This document shows positions 1-6,417 of a stretch of 11,611 nt of DNA, piece by piece. The notes beneath the pieces were generated by a model. It did no database searches. It was given only the letters and a program-made list of their open reading frames with translations, and had not been told where the DNA came from. Where the stretch lies: positions 1 through 11,611 of the forward strand of contig NZ_CALHXD010000200.1 in assembly GCF_938040115.1 (NCBI RefSeq). Direction: 5' to 3'. Both the position numbers and the translations under genes were made by a program. The stretch is from an uncultured Campylobacter sp. (GTDB lineage: Bacteria; Campylobacterota; Campylobacteria; Campylobacterales; Campylobacteraceae). Each line of letters begins with the position of its first letter. Position 1 is the stretch's first letter.

Positions 1-2
1 GG

Positions 3-659
3 GTCGGCACGGTGATACGCGCGAGGTTTTTTGACGACTGCATACTTAAATTTACTCGCGAGCACCTGGCCGCCGTCATCGTTCAAGTAGGTGCCGGGCT
101 TGATACTAGGCCTTTGCGGCTAGCTCCACTCTGCCCTGAGGCGACCTTTTACGACCTTGATTTGCCTGACGTCATCGCCCTTCGCGATAAGCTCATGCCA
201 AAAGCGCCGCGAAACTACAGCCTAGCGTGCTCGATGCTAGAAACCGCGTGGATGGACGAGCTAGCAAAAAAGCACGCGGGCGCGAAGTTTATTTTCGTGC
301 TAGAGGGTGTGGCGATGTATTTTGAAAAGGCGGTATTTCGGGAGTTCGTGCTAAATTTGAGCGAGCGGTTCGAGGGGCTTTTGCTCACTGATTTGATAAA
401 TAAATTTGCCGCGAGATCAAACACGCGCAAGCACGACGTGCTCAAATTTATGAAAGGAGACGTGAAATTTAAGATGAGCGTAGAGGGTGCAGACGAGGTC
501 GAGGCGTGGGACAAAGAGCGCATCAAGTGCCTAGAAATCGGCACCATGACAAATATGTACAAACACCGCTGGGGGCTTATCGCGCGCATGCTGGGCTACA
601 TAAAGCCGTTTCGCGAGGCGTGCAGGATGTTTGTTTTCGCTCTGGGCAAGCGCGGGTAA
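3..659 (+). CDS. SAM-dependent methyltransferase, leucine carboxyl methyltransferase (TcmP-like) family, 5' partial
   Basis: The frame is open to the left edge, so the true start lies outside; the GTG at 12 is internal. Counting residues from that GTG, the SAM-binding motif I VGAGLDTR is at about 26-33, the acidic loop YDLDLP at 47-52, a conserved Trp at 80 and the EGVAMYF motif at 98-104. This order is the signature of the leucine carboxyl methyltransferase family (Pfam LCM), whose bacterial members are O-methyltransferases of mostly unknown substrate. Full members are usually about 260-300 residues, so some 40-80 N-terminal residues are probably missing here. The protein is likely cytosolic, with no membrane segment visible. 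It is followed by an AT-rich hairpin and then a tRNA gene, so it is probably the last gene of its transcript. The family call is firm; the substrate is unknown. Confidence 0.85.
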   Translation, partial: VGTVIRARFFDDCILKFTREHLAAVIVQVGAGLDTRPLRLAPLCPEATFYDLDLPDVIALRDKLMPKAPRNYSLACSMLETAWMDELAKKHAGAKFIFVLEGVAMYFEKAVFREFVLNLSERFEGLLLTDLINKFAARSNTRKHDVLKFMKGDVKFKMSVEGADEVEAWDKERIKCLEIGTMTNMYKHRWGLIARMLGYIKPFREACRMFVFALGKRG

Positions 660-665
660 ATTCGC

Positions 666-686
666 TCAAATTTAAGCTAAATTTGA
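666..686 (+). repeat. AAATTT-cored inverted repeat just after the methyltransferase stop
   Basis: Perfect 9-bp arms, TCAAATTTA and TAAATTTGA, around an AGC loop, seven bases after the TAA stop. It could act as a weak transcription terminator, but it is AT-rich and has no clean T tract. Nearly the same sequence (CAAATTTAAGCTAAATTT) occurs at 9282-9299 at the ispA stop. The rest of the gap to the tRNA (687-815) has further AAATTTGAC copies and no convincing gene. Confidence 0.5.
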
Positions 687-815
687 CGGTAAATTTGACT
701 GTTTTGCGTCCTAACCCGCACCTTTATGGCGCTAAAATACTATGCGCGCTAAATTTGACGCCGCCGCAAAACGCGATCAAGCTCAAATATAAGTTTGCGC
801 TTATTAAATTTTAGC

Positions 816-821
816 TATAAT
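816..821 (+). promoter_or_regulatory. sigma70-type -10 box for tRNA-Ser
   Basis: A perfect TATAAT within TTTAGCTATAATCC lies 11 bases before the tRNA acceptor stem, so transcription would start only a few bases upstream of the mature tRNA. A possible weak -35 (TTTGCG, 794-799) is at 16-base spacing. Campylobacter promoters typically keep the -10 and lack a strong -35. Confidence 0.7.
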
Positions 822-832
822 CCAGGCTTCAT

Positions 833-920
833 AGATGGGTGTCCGAGCGGTTGAAGGAGCACGCCTGGAACGCGTGTAAAGTGCAAGCTTTCGAGGGTTC
901 GAATCCCTTCCCATCTGCCA
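833..920 (+). tRNA. tRNA-Ser (anticodon GGA)
   Basis: This is a class II tRNA with an acceptor stem AGATGGG paired to CCCATCT, followed by an encoded GCCA 3' end. The anticodon stem CACGC/GCGTG holds the loop CTGGAAC, giving anticodon GGA at 867-869, which reads UCC and UCU serine codons. A long variable arm (about 876-893) pairs AAAG with CTTT, as expected for serine. The T arm has the canonical GGTTCGAATCC core. It has its own -10 box just upstream and nothing else appears to be co-transcribed with it from the left. Confidence 0.96.
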
Positions 921-926
921 TAATCT

Positions 927-932
927 TATAAA
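927..932 (+). promoter_or_regulatory. possible -10 box for the metallophosphoesterase pair
   Basis: TATAAA lies 45 bases before the first ATG in the short gap after the tRNA. No -35 is evident. The pair could instead be read through from the tRNA promoter, so this is a weak call. Confidence 0.35.
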
Positions 933-977
933 ACTTAACCCAAAAATTTTCCACAAATTTACGCACAAGAACAAAAA

Positions 978-1667
978 ATGATAAAGATAAAACACATAAA
1001 CGAAGATGATTACGCGCGGATTTTCGTATTCGGCGATATGCACGGCTGCCTCAGGCTTTTTAATCTGATGATTAAAAAGATAAATTTGACCAAAAAGGAT
1101 TTGGTTATTATTTTAGGCGATAGCTGCGACCGCGGCGAGGATACGATTGGACTATACAAAAGATACGCCGAGCTCGTTAGAAAAGGATACGCGCTGATCC
1201 ACGTGCTGGGAAATCACGAAAAAATGATGATGGATGGGTATTTTGGCGGCGATACGCTAGATCATCAAATTTGGCTTAGAAACGGCGGCGATAAAACCAA
1301 AAGGTCGATCTACAAGCGAAATTTAAACAGCTTCGCGCTCTCGTGGCTCAAGGATTTTATCGGCGATATGCCCCACGTAGTAAGCTCTGAAAAAAGCATA
1401 TTCGTCCATGCAGCCTTTGACGGCGGCAAAAGCGAAGAGGAACAAGACGAGGACTACGTGCTGTGGAGCATAGATCCATTTTGGGAGAGTAATAATACGG
1501 GCAAGCGGATATTTCACGGGCACGTCGCAAGCGAGGAAAATAGGATAACCAGGCGCGCGAATAACGTCTTTTCTATGGACGTGGGTGCCGTGTTTTTTAA
1601 GCGCCTAGTTATCATGGAGATAAAAAGCGGCGAGAAATTTGAAGTGGATTTAAAGGAGCAAAAATGA
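978..1667 (+). CDS. Calcineurin-like metallophosphoesterase, Ser/Thr protein phosphatase (lambda PP-like) type
   Basis: Probable metal-dependent phosphoesterase of the PPP phosphatase fold. The dimetal motifs are all present and correctly ordered: GDMHG at residues 19-23, GDSCDRG at 47-53, GNHE at 78-81, a metal-ligand His in FVHAAF (His144) and the final FHGH at 179-182. The RNGG motif (101-104) and the 229-residue length fit the small bacterial and phage phosphatases related to lambda phosphatase (221 residues). It is cytosolic, with no signal peptide. The ATG is preceded only by a weak A-rich ribosome site (AAGA at 967-970). It must be near the true start because the first metal motif begins at residue 19. 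Its TGA overlaps the ATG of the next phosphoesterase by 4 bases, implying translational coupling. Targets (phosphoproteins, nucleotides or RNA) cannot be read from sequence. Confidence 0.88.
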   Translation: MIKIKHINEDDYARIFVFGDMHGCLRLFNLMIKKINLTKKDLVIILGDSCDRGEDTIGLYKRYAELVRKGYALIHVLGNHEKMMMDGYFGGDTLDHQIWLRNGGDKTKRSIYKRNLNSFALSWLKDFIGDMPHVVSSEKSIFVHAAFDGGKSEEEQDEDYVLWSIDPFWESNNTGKRIFHGHVASEENRITRRANNVFSMDVGAVFFKRLVIMEIKSGEKFEVDLKEQK

Positions 1668-2326
1668 TTTATTTTACCTCCGATTTGCATTTCGGACATA
1701 GCAATATCATGAAATTTCATCCGTGCTTTAGGCCTTTTTCTAGCGTAGAGGCGATGGACAGGGCGCTTATTGGCCATTGGAACGAGAGAGTAAATCCCTG
1801 CGACACGGTTTATAACATGGGCGATATTAGCTTTCACAAGGATGTGGAGACGAGTATATCCATCTTTAGCAAGCTAAACGGCAAGCACGTCCTAGTGCTA
1901 GGCAATCACGACGAAGCGATAAAAAAGCATAAAGACGAGCTGCTAGCTATGAAAAAGCAAGACGGCAACGCGCTGTTTGATGAAATTTGCAAATACAAAG
2001 AGATCACCGTGCAGCGCGAACAAGATAAATTTCATCTCGTGCTCTTTCACTATCCGCTAGCCGAGTGGAACGCAGGTCACCACGGCGCGATCCAGCTATA
2101 CGGCCACATCCACGCAAATATCGCAAACGTAAAAGGCAAGGCGCTAAACGCCAGCTACGACCTGCACGGCAAGATTTTGAGCTTTGAGGAAATTTACGAT
2201 TTCGTTAAAGACCTGCCGCCTTTTGAACATAGCAAACACAGGATGTTTAGCGAAGAAGATAGCGTAGAGAGTAGAAGCGCGAGGATAAAAGAGGTTTTAG
2301 AAAAGCTAAATTTTGACTGGCCTTAG
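1664..2326 (+). CDS. Calcineurin-like phosphoesterase (COG4186-like)
   Basis: A second, different metallophosphoesterase. Motifs in order are SDLHFGH at residues 6-12, MGD at 52-54, GNHD at 80-83, FHYP at 128-131 and GHIH at 147-150. A LNASYDLHG segment (161-169) matches the end of the fold in COG4186-type predicted phosphoesterases, which are commonly found in phages and bacteria. The core ends near residue 182; a charged C-terminal tail to residue 220 makes it longer than the usual 170-190. The start is well supported: AAAGGAG at 1652-1658 sits five bases before an ATG that overlaps the TGA of the upstream phosphatase. The two enzymes are therefore probably made together in similar amounts. 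The substrate is unknown. The low similarity between them suggests they are not a recent duplication. Confidence 0.87.
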   Translation: MIYFTSDLHFGHSNIMKFHPCFRPFSSVEAMDRALIGHWNERVNPCDTVYNMGDISFHKDVETSISIFSKLNGKHVLVLGNHDEAIKKHKDELLAMKKQDGNALFDEICKYKEITVQREQDKFHLVLFHYPLAEWNAGHHGAIQLYGHIHANIANVKGKALNASYDLHGKILSFEEIYDFVKDLPPFEHSKHRMFSEEDSVESRSARIKEVLEKLNFDWP

Positions 2327-2327
2327 T

Positions 2328-2391
2328 CAAATTTGCGCTTTGGATTTACAAAGCGAATTTGGGCTTCAAATCTTAAATTTGAGCCCAAATT
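2328..2391. terminator. Two tandem hairpins between convergent genes (bidirectional terminator)
   Basis: Hairpin 1 has 7-bp arms CGCTTTG / CAAAGCG (2336-2342, 2349-2355) around a 6-base loop, flanked by AAATTT. Hairpin 2 has left arm 2356-2371 and right arm 2377-2391, pairing over 15 bp with one bulged T and a 5-base loop, and contains GGGCT/AGCCC. It lies between the plus-strand phosphoesterase stop (2326) and the minus-strand uppP stop (2401), where a shared terminator is expected. U tracts are imperfect on both sides. Confidence 0.7.
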
Positions 2392-2400
2392 TAGCTATTT

Positions 2401-3195
2401 TCATAAAAACATCACAAACAAAAACACGCCCAAAATCATGCGGTAAATCACGAACGGTAGCATGCTCACGCGCGCGATCAGCGCCATAAACAGCCGCACG
2501 CAAAGATACGCGCTAAGGCCGCTAACCGCCGCGCCGATAGCAAGATCGCTCCAAGGTAGCGCGTCGGGGGTTTTTATCAGCTTTACCGCCTCAAGGCCGC
2601 CTGCTAGCACGATAACCGGGATCGAGAGCAAAAACGAGAAATTCGCGCTTGCGCTGTGACTAAAGCCAAGCATCAGCGCCGCCGTCATCGTCACGCCCGA
2701 GCGCGAAACGCCGGGTATTAGCGCGATCGCCTGCGCTAGACCCACGATGAGAGCGAGCTTGATCGTCATTTCGTATTCGGTTTTTAGTCCTGATTTTTTG
2801 TCCGCGACGTAGAGCGCGATACCAAAGATTATCGTCATCGCCGCGATCACGAGCCCGTTTCTAGCGTACTGCTCGATGGCGTCACTAAACGCTAGGCCAA
2901 AAAGCCCCACCGGCACGGTCGCAAAGCCGACCGACCACACGAGCGTGCTGTCGCCGACCCTCTCGCGTCGCGTGATAGATGCGAAAAAATCGCGCACGAG
3001 CCCAGCAAGTCTATCTTTGAAATAAAAAAGTATCGCCGCGAGCGTGCCAACGTGAACGGCGACGTCAAAGGCAAGCCCCTGATCCGCCCATCCAAGCAGC
3101 TTTGGCACGAGCACGAGATGTGCCGAGCTAGAGATCGGCAAAAACTCGCTAATGCCCTGAACTAGGGCCAAAACGATGATATGCGAAAGCTCCAT
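2401..3195 (-). CDS. uppP: Undecaprenyl-diphosphatase (bacitracin resistance protein family)
   Basis: Integral inner-membrane phosphatase that converts undecaprenyl diphosphate to undecaprenyl phosphate, recycling the lipid carrier for peptidoglycan and surface glycans. The family also confers some bacitracin resistance. The two signature segments are present: QGISEFLPISSSAH at residues 13-26 and PGVSRSG at 161-167, with Glu17, Ser24, His26 and Arg165 as likely catalytic residues. The first Glu of the E. coli motif (EGLTEF) is Gln here (Gln13), a variant I recall from other UppP proteins. Several hydrophobic helices span its 264 residues, close to the usual 260-280. I chose the ATG at 3195 over the GTG one codon upstream because AAAAGG then sits at better spacing; the difference is one residue. 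It follows tkt but is separated by about 300 bases of repeat-rich DNA, so it is probably transcribed separately. Confidence 0.95.
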   Translation of the reverse strand: MELSHIIVLALVQGISEFLPISSSAHLVLVPKLLGWADQGLAFDVAVHVGTLAAILFYFKDRLAGLVRDFFASITRRERVGDSTLVWSVGFATVPVGLFGLAFSDAIEQYARNGLVIAAMTIIFGIALYVADKKSGLKTEYEMTIKLALIVGLAQAIALIPGVSRSGVTMTAALMLGFSHSASANFSFLLSIPVIVLAGGLEAVKLIKTPDALPWSDLAIGAAVSGLSAYLCVRLFMALIARVSMLPFVIYRMILGVFLFVMFL

Positions 3196-3198
3196 CAC

Positions 3199-3502
3199 GC
3201 GGCCTTTTGGTTAAATTTAAGCTGATTTTGCGCGCTAAATTTGATTTTATCTTGAGCACAAATTTGATCATTTTCGCCTTTTTGTGCGTCAAAATTACCT
3301 GCGCCGCGAGCTAAATTTATGATGAAATTTTCGTCGGCGAATCGCCCTGTTTTTTGCCTATATCTTTGCAATATTTCCCTTTTTATAATTTTGATTTTAC
3401 CGCGAGCAAGCCGCATAAATTTGATGCGGGTCTCGCCCGGCATGAGTTCTCAAATTTGACGCCTCCAGCTCAAGCTAAAACCGTCAAATTTAAAGCTAGA
3501 TT
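3199..3502. other. Repeat-rich intergenic region between uppP and tkt
   Basis: About 300 bases without a convincing gene. It holds many AAATTTGA-type elements: a perfect TCAAATTTGA at 3450-3459, AATTTGATCATT at 3261-3272, and a CCGCAT/ATGCGG stem (3411-3416, 3424-3429) with AAATTTG in the loop. A small minus-strand frame crosses it but has no ribosome site. I see no clear TATAAT promoter for uppP; a weak TATAGG-like box reads on the minus strand near 3359-3364. Confidence 0.6.
3411..3429. repeat. Hairpin with AAATTTG loop
   Basis: Perfect 6-bp arms CCGCAT and ATGCGG around AAATTTG, about 75 bases past the tkt stop. It is a possible terminator or processing site for tkt, without a T tract. 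Confidence 0.4.
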
Positions 3503-5416
3503 TTACTTCGCCAACTCTTGCGCAAATTCCGCGATCTTTTCAGGCGTGAAGCCGAAGTATTCGAACAATGCGCCCGCCTTGCCGCTCTCGCCAAAGCTCT
3601 TCATCGAGTAGATCTCGTCAGCAAATTTATACCACTCCAGCGCGCTTGCGGCTTCGACGGCGATGACCTTGGTCGCTGGATCTATGATCTGATCTACGTA
3701 CTCGCGCGGCTGCTCGCAAAGCAGGTCGAAGCACGGAGCAGAGACGACGTTCGCGCCGATACCGCGAGCGGCTAAAATTTCAGCCGCTTTAACGCAAAGC
3801 TCGACTTCGCTGCCGCTGGCTATTAGCGTGATTTTGGCGTTTTGCGCGCGTTTTAGTAGATAAGCGCCATTTTCTACGCCGCCTAGTTCGCCTTTTTCAA
3901 GCGGAGCGAGGCCTTGACGGCTAAGCACGAAGGCGCTTGGAGCGCGTAAATTTAACGCAGCTTTCCAACAAAGCGCGTTTTCGTTGCCGTCGGCCGGGCG
4001 GAAAGTGTAAAAATTTGGCATCGCGCGAAGCGTGCTAAGCTGCTCGATAGGCTGGTGTGTCGGTCCGTCCTCGCCCACGCCGATGCTGTCGTGCGTAAAG
4101 ATAAAAAAGTGCCTGATGCTCATCAGCGAGGCGATACGCGCGGACGGCTTTAGATAGTCGCTAAAGATAAAAAACGTCGCGCTAAACGGCAAGAAAAGCC
4201 CGTATCTAGCGACCGCATTGTTTATCGCGGCCATGGCGTGCTCGCGGATACCGTAGTGGATGTTGCGTCCGTTAGGGAAGTCGCCCATGCCTTTTAGCTC
4301 GGTTTTGTTTGATGGAGCCAGATCCGCGCTACCGCCGATAAAGCCAGGTAGAGCCCGCGCGATCTCGTTCATGATGACGCCGTTGCTGTCGCGCGTGGCT
4401 AGCTTTTTACCGCTAAAATCTGGGAAATCTATCTTGCTAAAATCAGGGTTTAACAGTGCGTTTAGCATATTTCTGCTCTCGCTGCTTAGATTTTCTACCT
4501 TTTTGTTCCACTGAGCTTCGGCTAGGTCGCCCTTTTCTAGAGCGGCGCGGAAGCGAATAAGAACGTCCTCGTCGATGGCAAATTTGCGCTCAGGATCAAA
4601 GCCGGCTGCGATTTTAGCAGCCTTTATGATCTCCTCGCCAAGCGGCGCGCCGTGGCTGTGGTGACTGCCCTCTAGCTCGCCCGCGCCCTTTGCGATGCGG
4701 GTGTTTGCGATGATGAGATACGGGCGCTCTTTTTCGGCGGCTTGCTCGAGCGCAAACTCGATCTGATCGTAGTCGTGGCCGTCTATGCGCGCGACGTCCC
4801 AGCCCTGCGCCTCAAACCTCGCCTTCACGTCCTCGCTCCAAGCGATACTCGTGTCGCCCTCGATCGTGATGTTGTTGGAGTCGTAGATCAGCACGAGGTT
4901 GTCTAGATGCAGATTGCCCGCGACCGCACAGGCCTCGTAGCTGATGCCCTCCTGCAAGTCTCCGTCGCCGCAGAGGCAGTAAATTTTATGATCTATGACG
5001 GCGTTTTCAGGCTCGTTTAGCAGATTGGCCGCGTATTTTGCCGCCATAGCAAAGCCCACCGCGTTTGCCACGCCCTGCCCTAATGGTCCGGTCGCGACCT
5101 CGACGCCTTTTGTGTGGATCTCTGGGTGGCCCGGGGTTTTGGAGCCTAGCTGACGGAAGTTTTTTAGATCATCAAGGCTAAGATCGTAGCCGCTAAGATG
5201 CAAAAAGCTATACACGAGCGAGCTTGCGTGACCGCCGCTAAACACGAGCCTGTCGCGGTTTAGCCAGTTTGGATTTTTAGGATTGTGATTTAGAAATTTA
5301 GCCAGCACGACCATGACGTCCGCTAGCCCCATCGGCGCGCCCGGGTGCCCGCTGTTTGCCTGCTGCACCATATCCGCGCATAAAAACCTTATCGTATCCG
5401 CCATCTTTTTTAGCAT
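3503..5416 (-). CDS. tkt: Transketolase
   Basis: Thiamine-diphosphate enzyme that moves two-carbon ketol units between sugar phosphates in the non-oxidative pentose phosphate pathway, linking glycolytic intermediates to ribose-5-phosphate and erythrose-4-phosphate. Its 637 residues are slightly short of the usual 650-670. The N-terminal pyrophosphate domain shows NSGHPGAPMG (21-30, His24), the ThDP/Mg motif GDGDLQEG (150-157) ending in NN (181-182) and the active-site His in SHGAPLG (His255). The pyrimidine domain has the catalytic Glu in IREHAM (Glu392) and EDGPTHQP (449-456), with a substrate-contact Arg in LSRQG (Arg500). The ATG at 5416 is supported by AAGGAG six bases upstream and a TATAAT box in the 48-base gap to the preceding gene. 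In C. jejuni, as I recall, tkt directly follows ispA; here three other genes lie between them. Confidence 0.98.
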   Translation of the reverse strand: MLKKMADTIRFLCADMVQQANSGHPGAPMGLADVMVVLAKFLNHNPKNPNWLNRDRLVFSGGHASSLVYSFLHLSGYDLSLDDLKNFRQLGSKTPGHPEIHTKGVEVATGPLGQGVANAVGFAMAAKYAANLLNEPENAVIDHKIYCLCGDGDLQEGISYEACAVAGNLHLDNLVLIYDSNNITIEGDTSIAWSEDVKARFEAQGWDVARIDGHDYDQIEFALEQAAEKERPYLIIANTRIAKGAGELEGSHHSHGAPLGEEIIKAAKIAAGFDPERKFAIDEDVLIRFRAALEKGDLAEAQWNKKVENLSSESRNMLNALLNPDFSKIDFPDFSGKKLATRDSNGVIMNEIARALPGFIGGSADLAPSNKTELKGMGDFPNGRNIHYGIREHAMAAINNAVARYGLFLPFSATFFIFSDYLKPSARIASLMSIRHFFIFTHDSIGVGEDGPTHQPIEQLSTLRAMPNFYTFRPADGNENALCWKAALNLRAPSAFVLSRQGLAPLEKGELGGVENGAYLLKRAQNAKITLIASGSEVELCVKAAEILAARGIGANVVSAPCFDLLCEQPREYVDQIIDPATKVIAVEAASALEWYKFADEIYSMKSFGESGKAGALFEYFGFTPEKIAEFAQELAK

Positions 5417-5439
5417 TTTTTCTCCTTAGTTTTTATGCG

Positions 5440-5445
5440 ATTATA
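5440..5445 (-). promoter_or_regulatory. sigma70-type -10 box for tkt
   Basis: Perfect TATAAT on the minus strand, 23 bases before the tkt ATG, preceded by the T-rich TTTTCG and with no clear -35. It would give a leader of roughly 15-18 bases that still contains the AAGGAG ribosome site. This indicates tkt can be transcribed independently of the gene upstream. Confidence 0.65.
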
Positions 5446-5464
5446 CGAAAATTCGGCTTAAATT

Positions 5465-6328
5465 TTACGCTTTTAGCGCCGCCGTAAATTTTAAAAACTC
5501 GGCGAAATTTTCTTTTTTATCTTTTAGCTCAAAAGGTATCTTATGCTCTTTTTCGCCGATTATTACGGCATCCTCTTTTACTTCGATTTGCGAGCCCTTG
5601 ATCTCGTCCCACGAGCTAAAAACGGGCTCTTCCATCAGCTCGCGGCTAATGAGTCCGCGCTCGTCCAGTATCACGCCGTAAGGCTTACCGAAAAGCGAAC
5701 GGTCAAGGCTGTGAAGCATCGGCGAGACGGGCTTAAAGACGCTAAGCGATTTTGATAGCAGCTTCGTCTCGTCAAGCGGCGTTTTTAGCGCTTCGCCCAG
5801 CTCAAGCTCCAAAATTTTATCCGCGATCGTGCGCTCCTGGGCCTTAACGCCTTCCTCGAAAACCGCTTGCAAGACCGCTTTTAGCGCCCTTTTCATCGCC
5901 GCTTTCATCTCGTCCTCGATTTCAAATTTGCATTTTTCTAGCTCTTGCCACGCGAGATTTTCCAGCTCGTCAGGCGAATGCTCGCCGAGCCTAAACGCCG
6001 CGGCTACTTCGTCCGCGTTTGCGGCGGAGGCGTCAAATTTAACCAAAAGATGCCGCTCCGTGAGCAAAAACCCTATGCTTTTTCGCCCGATCATCTGTGC
6101 ATGTACGCCGATAAAAGCAACCGGCCGGGCATCGTAAAATTTAACCGTCCCGCCGTAATCCGCGCCTTCTTGCCGCCCTAGGCTTTTATCTAAAATTTGC
6201 TTCGTAGCTAGCGCGAAAACCTCGTTCGCATCGTCCCAAACGGGGTGCTTTGCGCCATTACCGTTTATAAATAAAACATTTTGCGTATTTTCGTCGAAAG
6301 AGAGTAAAATTTCGTCCAAACTTTTCAC
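5465..6328 (-). CDS. Hypothetical protein with two similar beta-type segments around a charged helix
   Basis: I do not recognise this 287-residue family. There is no signal peptide or membrane segment, so it is probably cytosolic. Two segments resemble each other in style: IGFLLTERHLLVKFD (85-99) and YGVILDERGLISRELM (217-232). The second is followed by a Trp (FSSWDEI, 237-243) and alternating strand residues to about 268. That layout recalls small bacterial PH-like (bPH) modules, where a strand turn of the LTDxGL type precedes a WxxI element; this is inference only. Between them lies a long Glu/Lys/Ala-rich helical stretch (about 118-180). The GTG start is backed by AGGAGA a few bases upstream. 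It lies 48 bases before tkt and 89 bases after the repeat-protein gene, on the same strand. It may be co-transcribed with either, and its function is unknown. Confidence 0.75.
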   Translation of the reverse strand: MKSLDEILLSFDENTQNVLFINGNGAKHPVWDDANEVFALATKQILDKSLGRQEGADYGGTVKFYDARPVAFIGVHAQMIGRKSIGFLLTERHLLVKFDASAANADEVAAAFRLGEHSPDELENLAWQELEKCKFEIEDEMKAAMKRALKAVLQAVFEEGVKAQERTIADKILELELGEALKTPLDETKLLSKSLSVFKPVSPMLHSLDRSLFGKPYGVILDERGLISRELMEEPVFSSWDEIKGSQIEVKEDAVIIGEKEHKIPFELKDKKENFAEFLKFTAALKA

Positions 6329-6417
6329 GTTTTCTCCTAAATTTTATTTAAAAACCATACTCCGCCACGCAGCCAAACATCATCGCGTCGTCGCACGAAA
6401 TTTGAACGATACACGGC

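Noticed and set aside
215..589. Long minus-strand frame inside the methyltransferase gene
   Set aside because: It is fully covered by a gene with intact methyltransferase motifs; the Ser-rich composition is typical of an antisense shadow.
833..920. tRNA-Ser as an attachment site of an integrated element
   Set aside because: No integrase, no duplicated tRNA 3' end and no phage structural genes are seen in the window.
804..1043. Minus-strand frame of 79 codons containing a GRDSNPR peptide
   Set aside because: It is the antisense translation of the tRNA-Ser; this peptide is a well-known artefact of reading tRNA genes backwards.
3333..3354. GGCG-AAT-CGCC stem followed by a T run, terminator-like on the plus strand
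   Set aside because: The stem is only 4-5 bp and no plus-strand gene ends nearby.
3195..3443. Minus-strand frame of 82 codons just before uppP
   Set aside because: There is no ribosome site before its ATG, and its Lys/Gln/Asn-rich peptide is a translation of AAATTTGA repeats. It shares an Asn-Asp-Gln-Ile stretch with the IspA extension only because both carry AATTTGATCATT.
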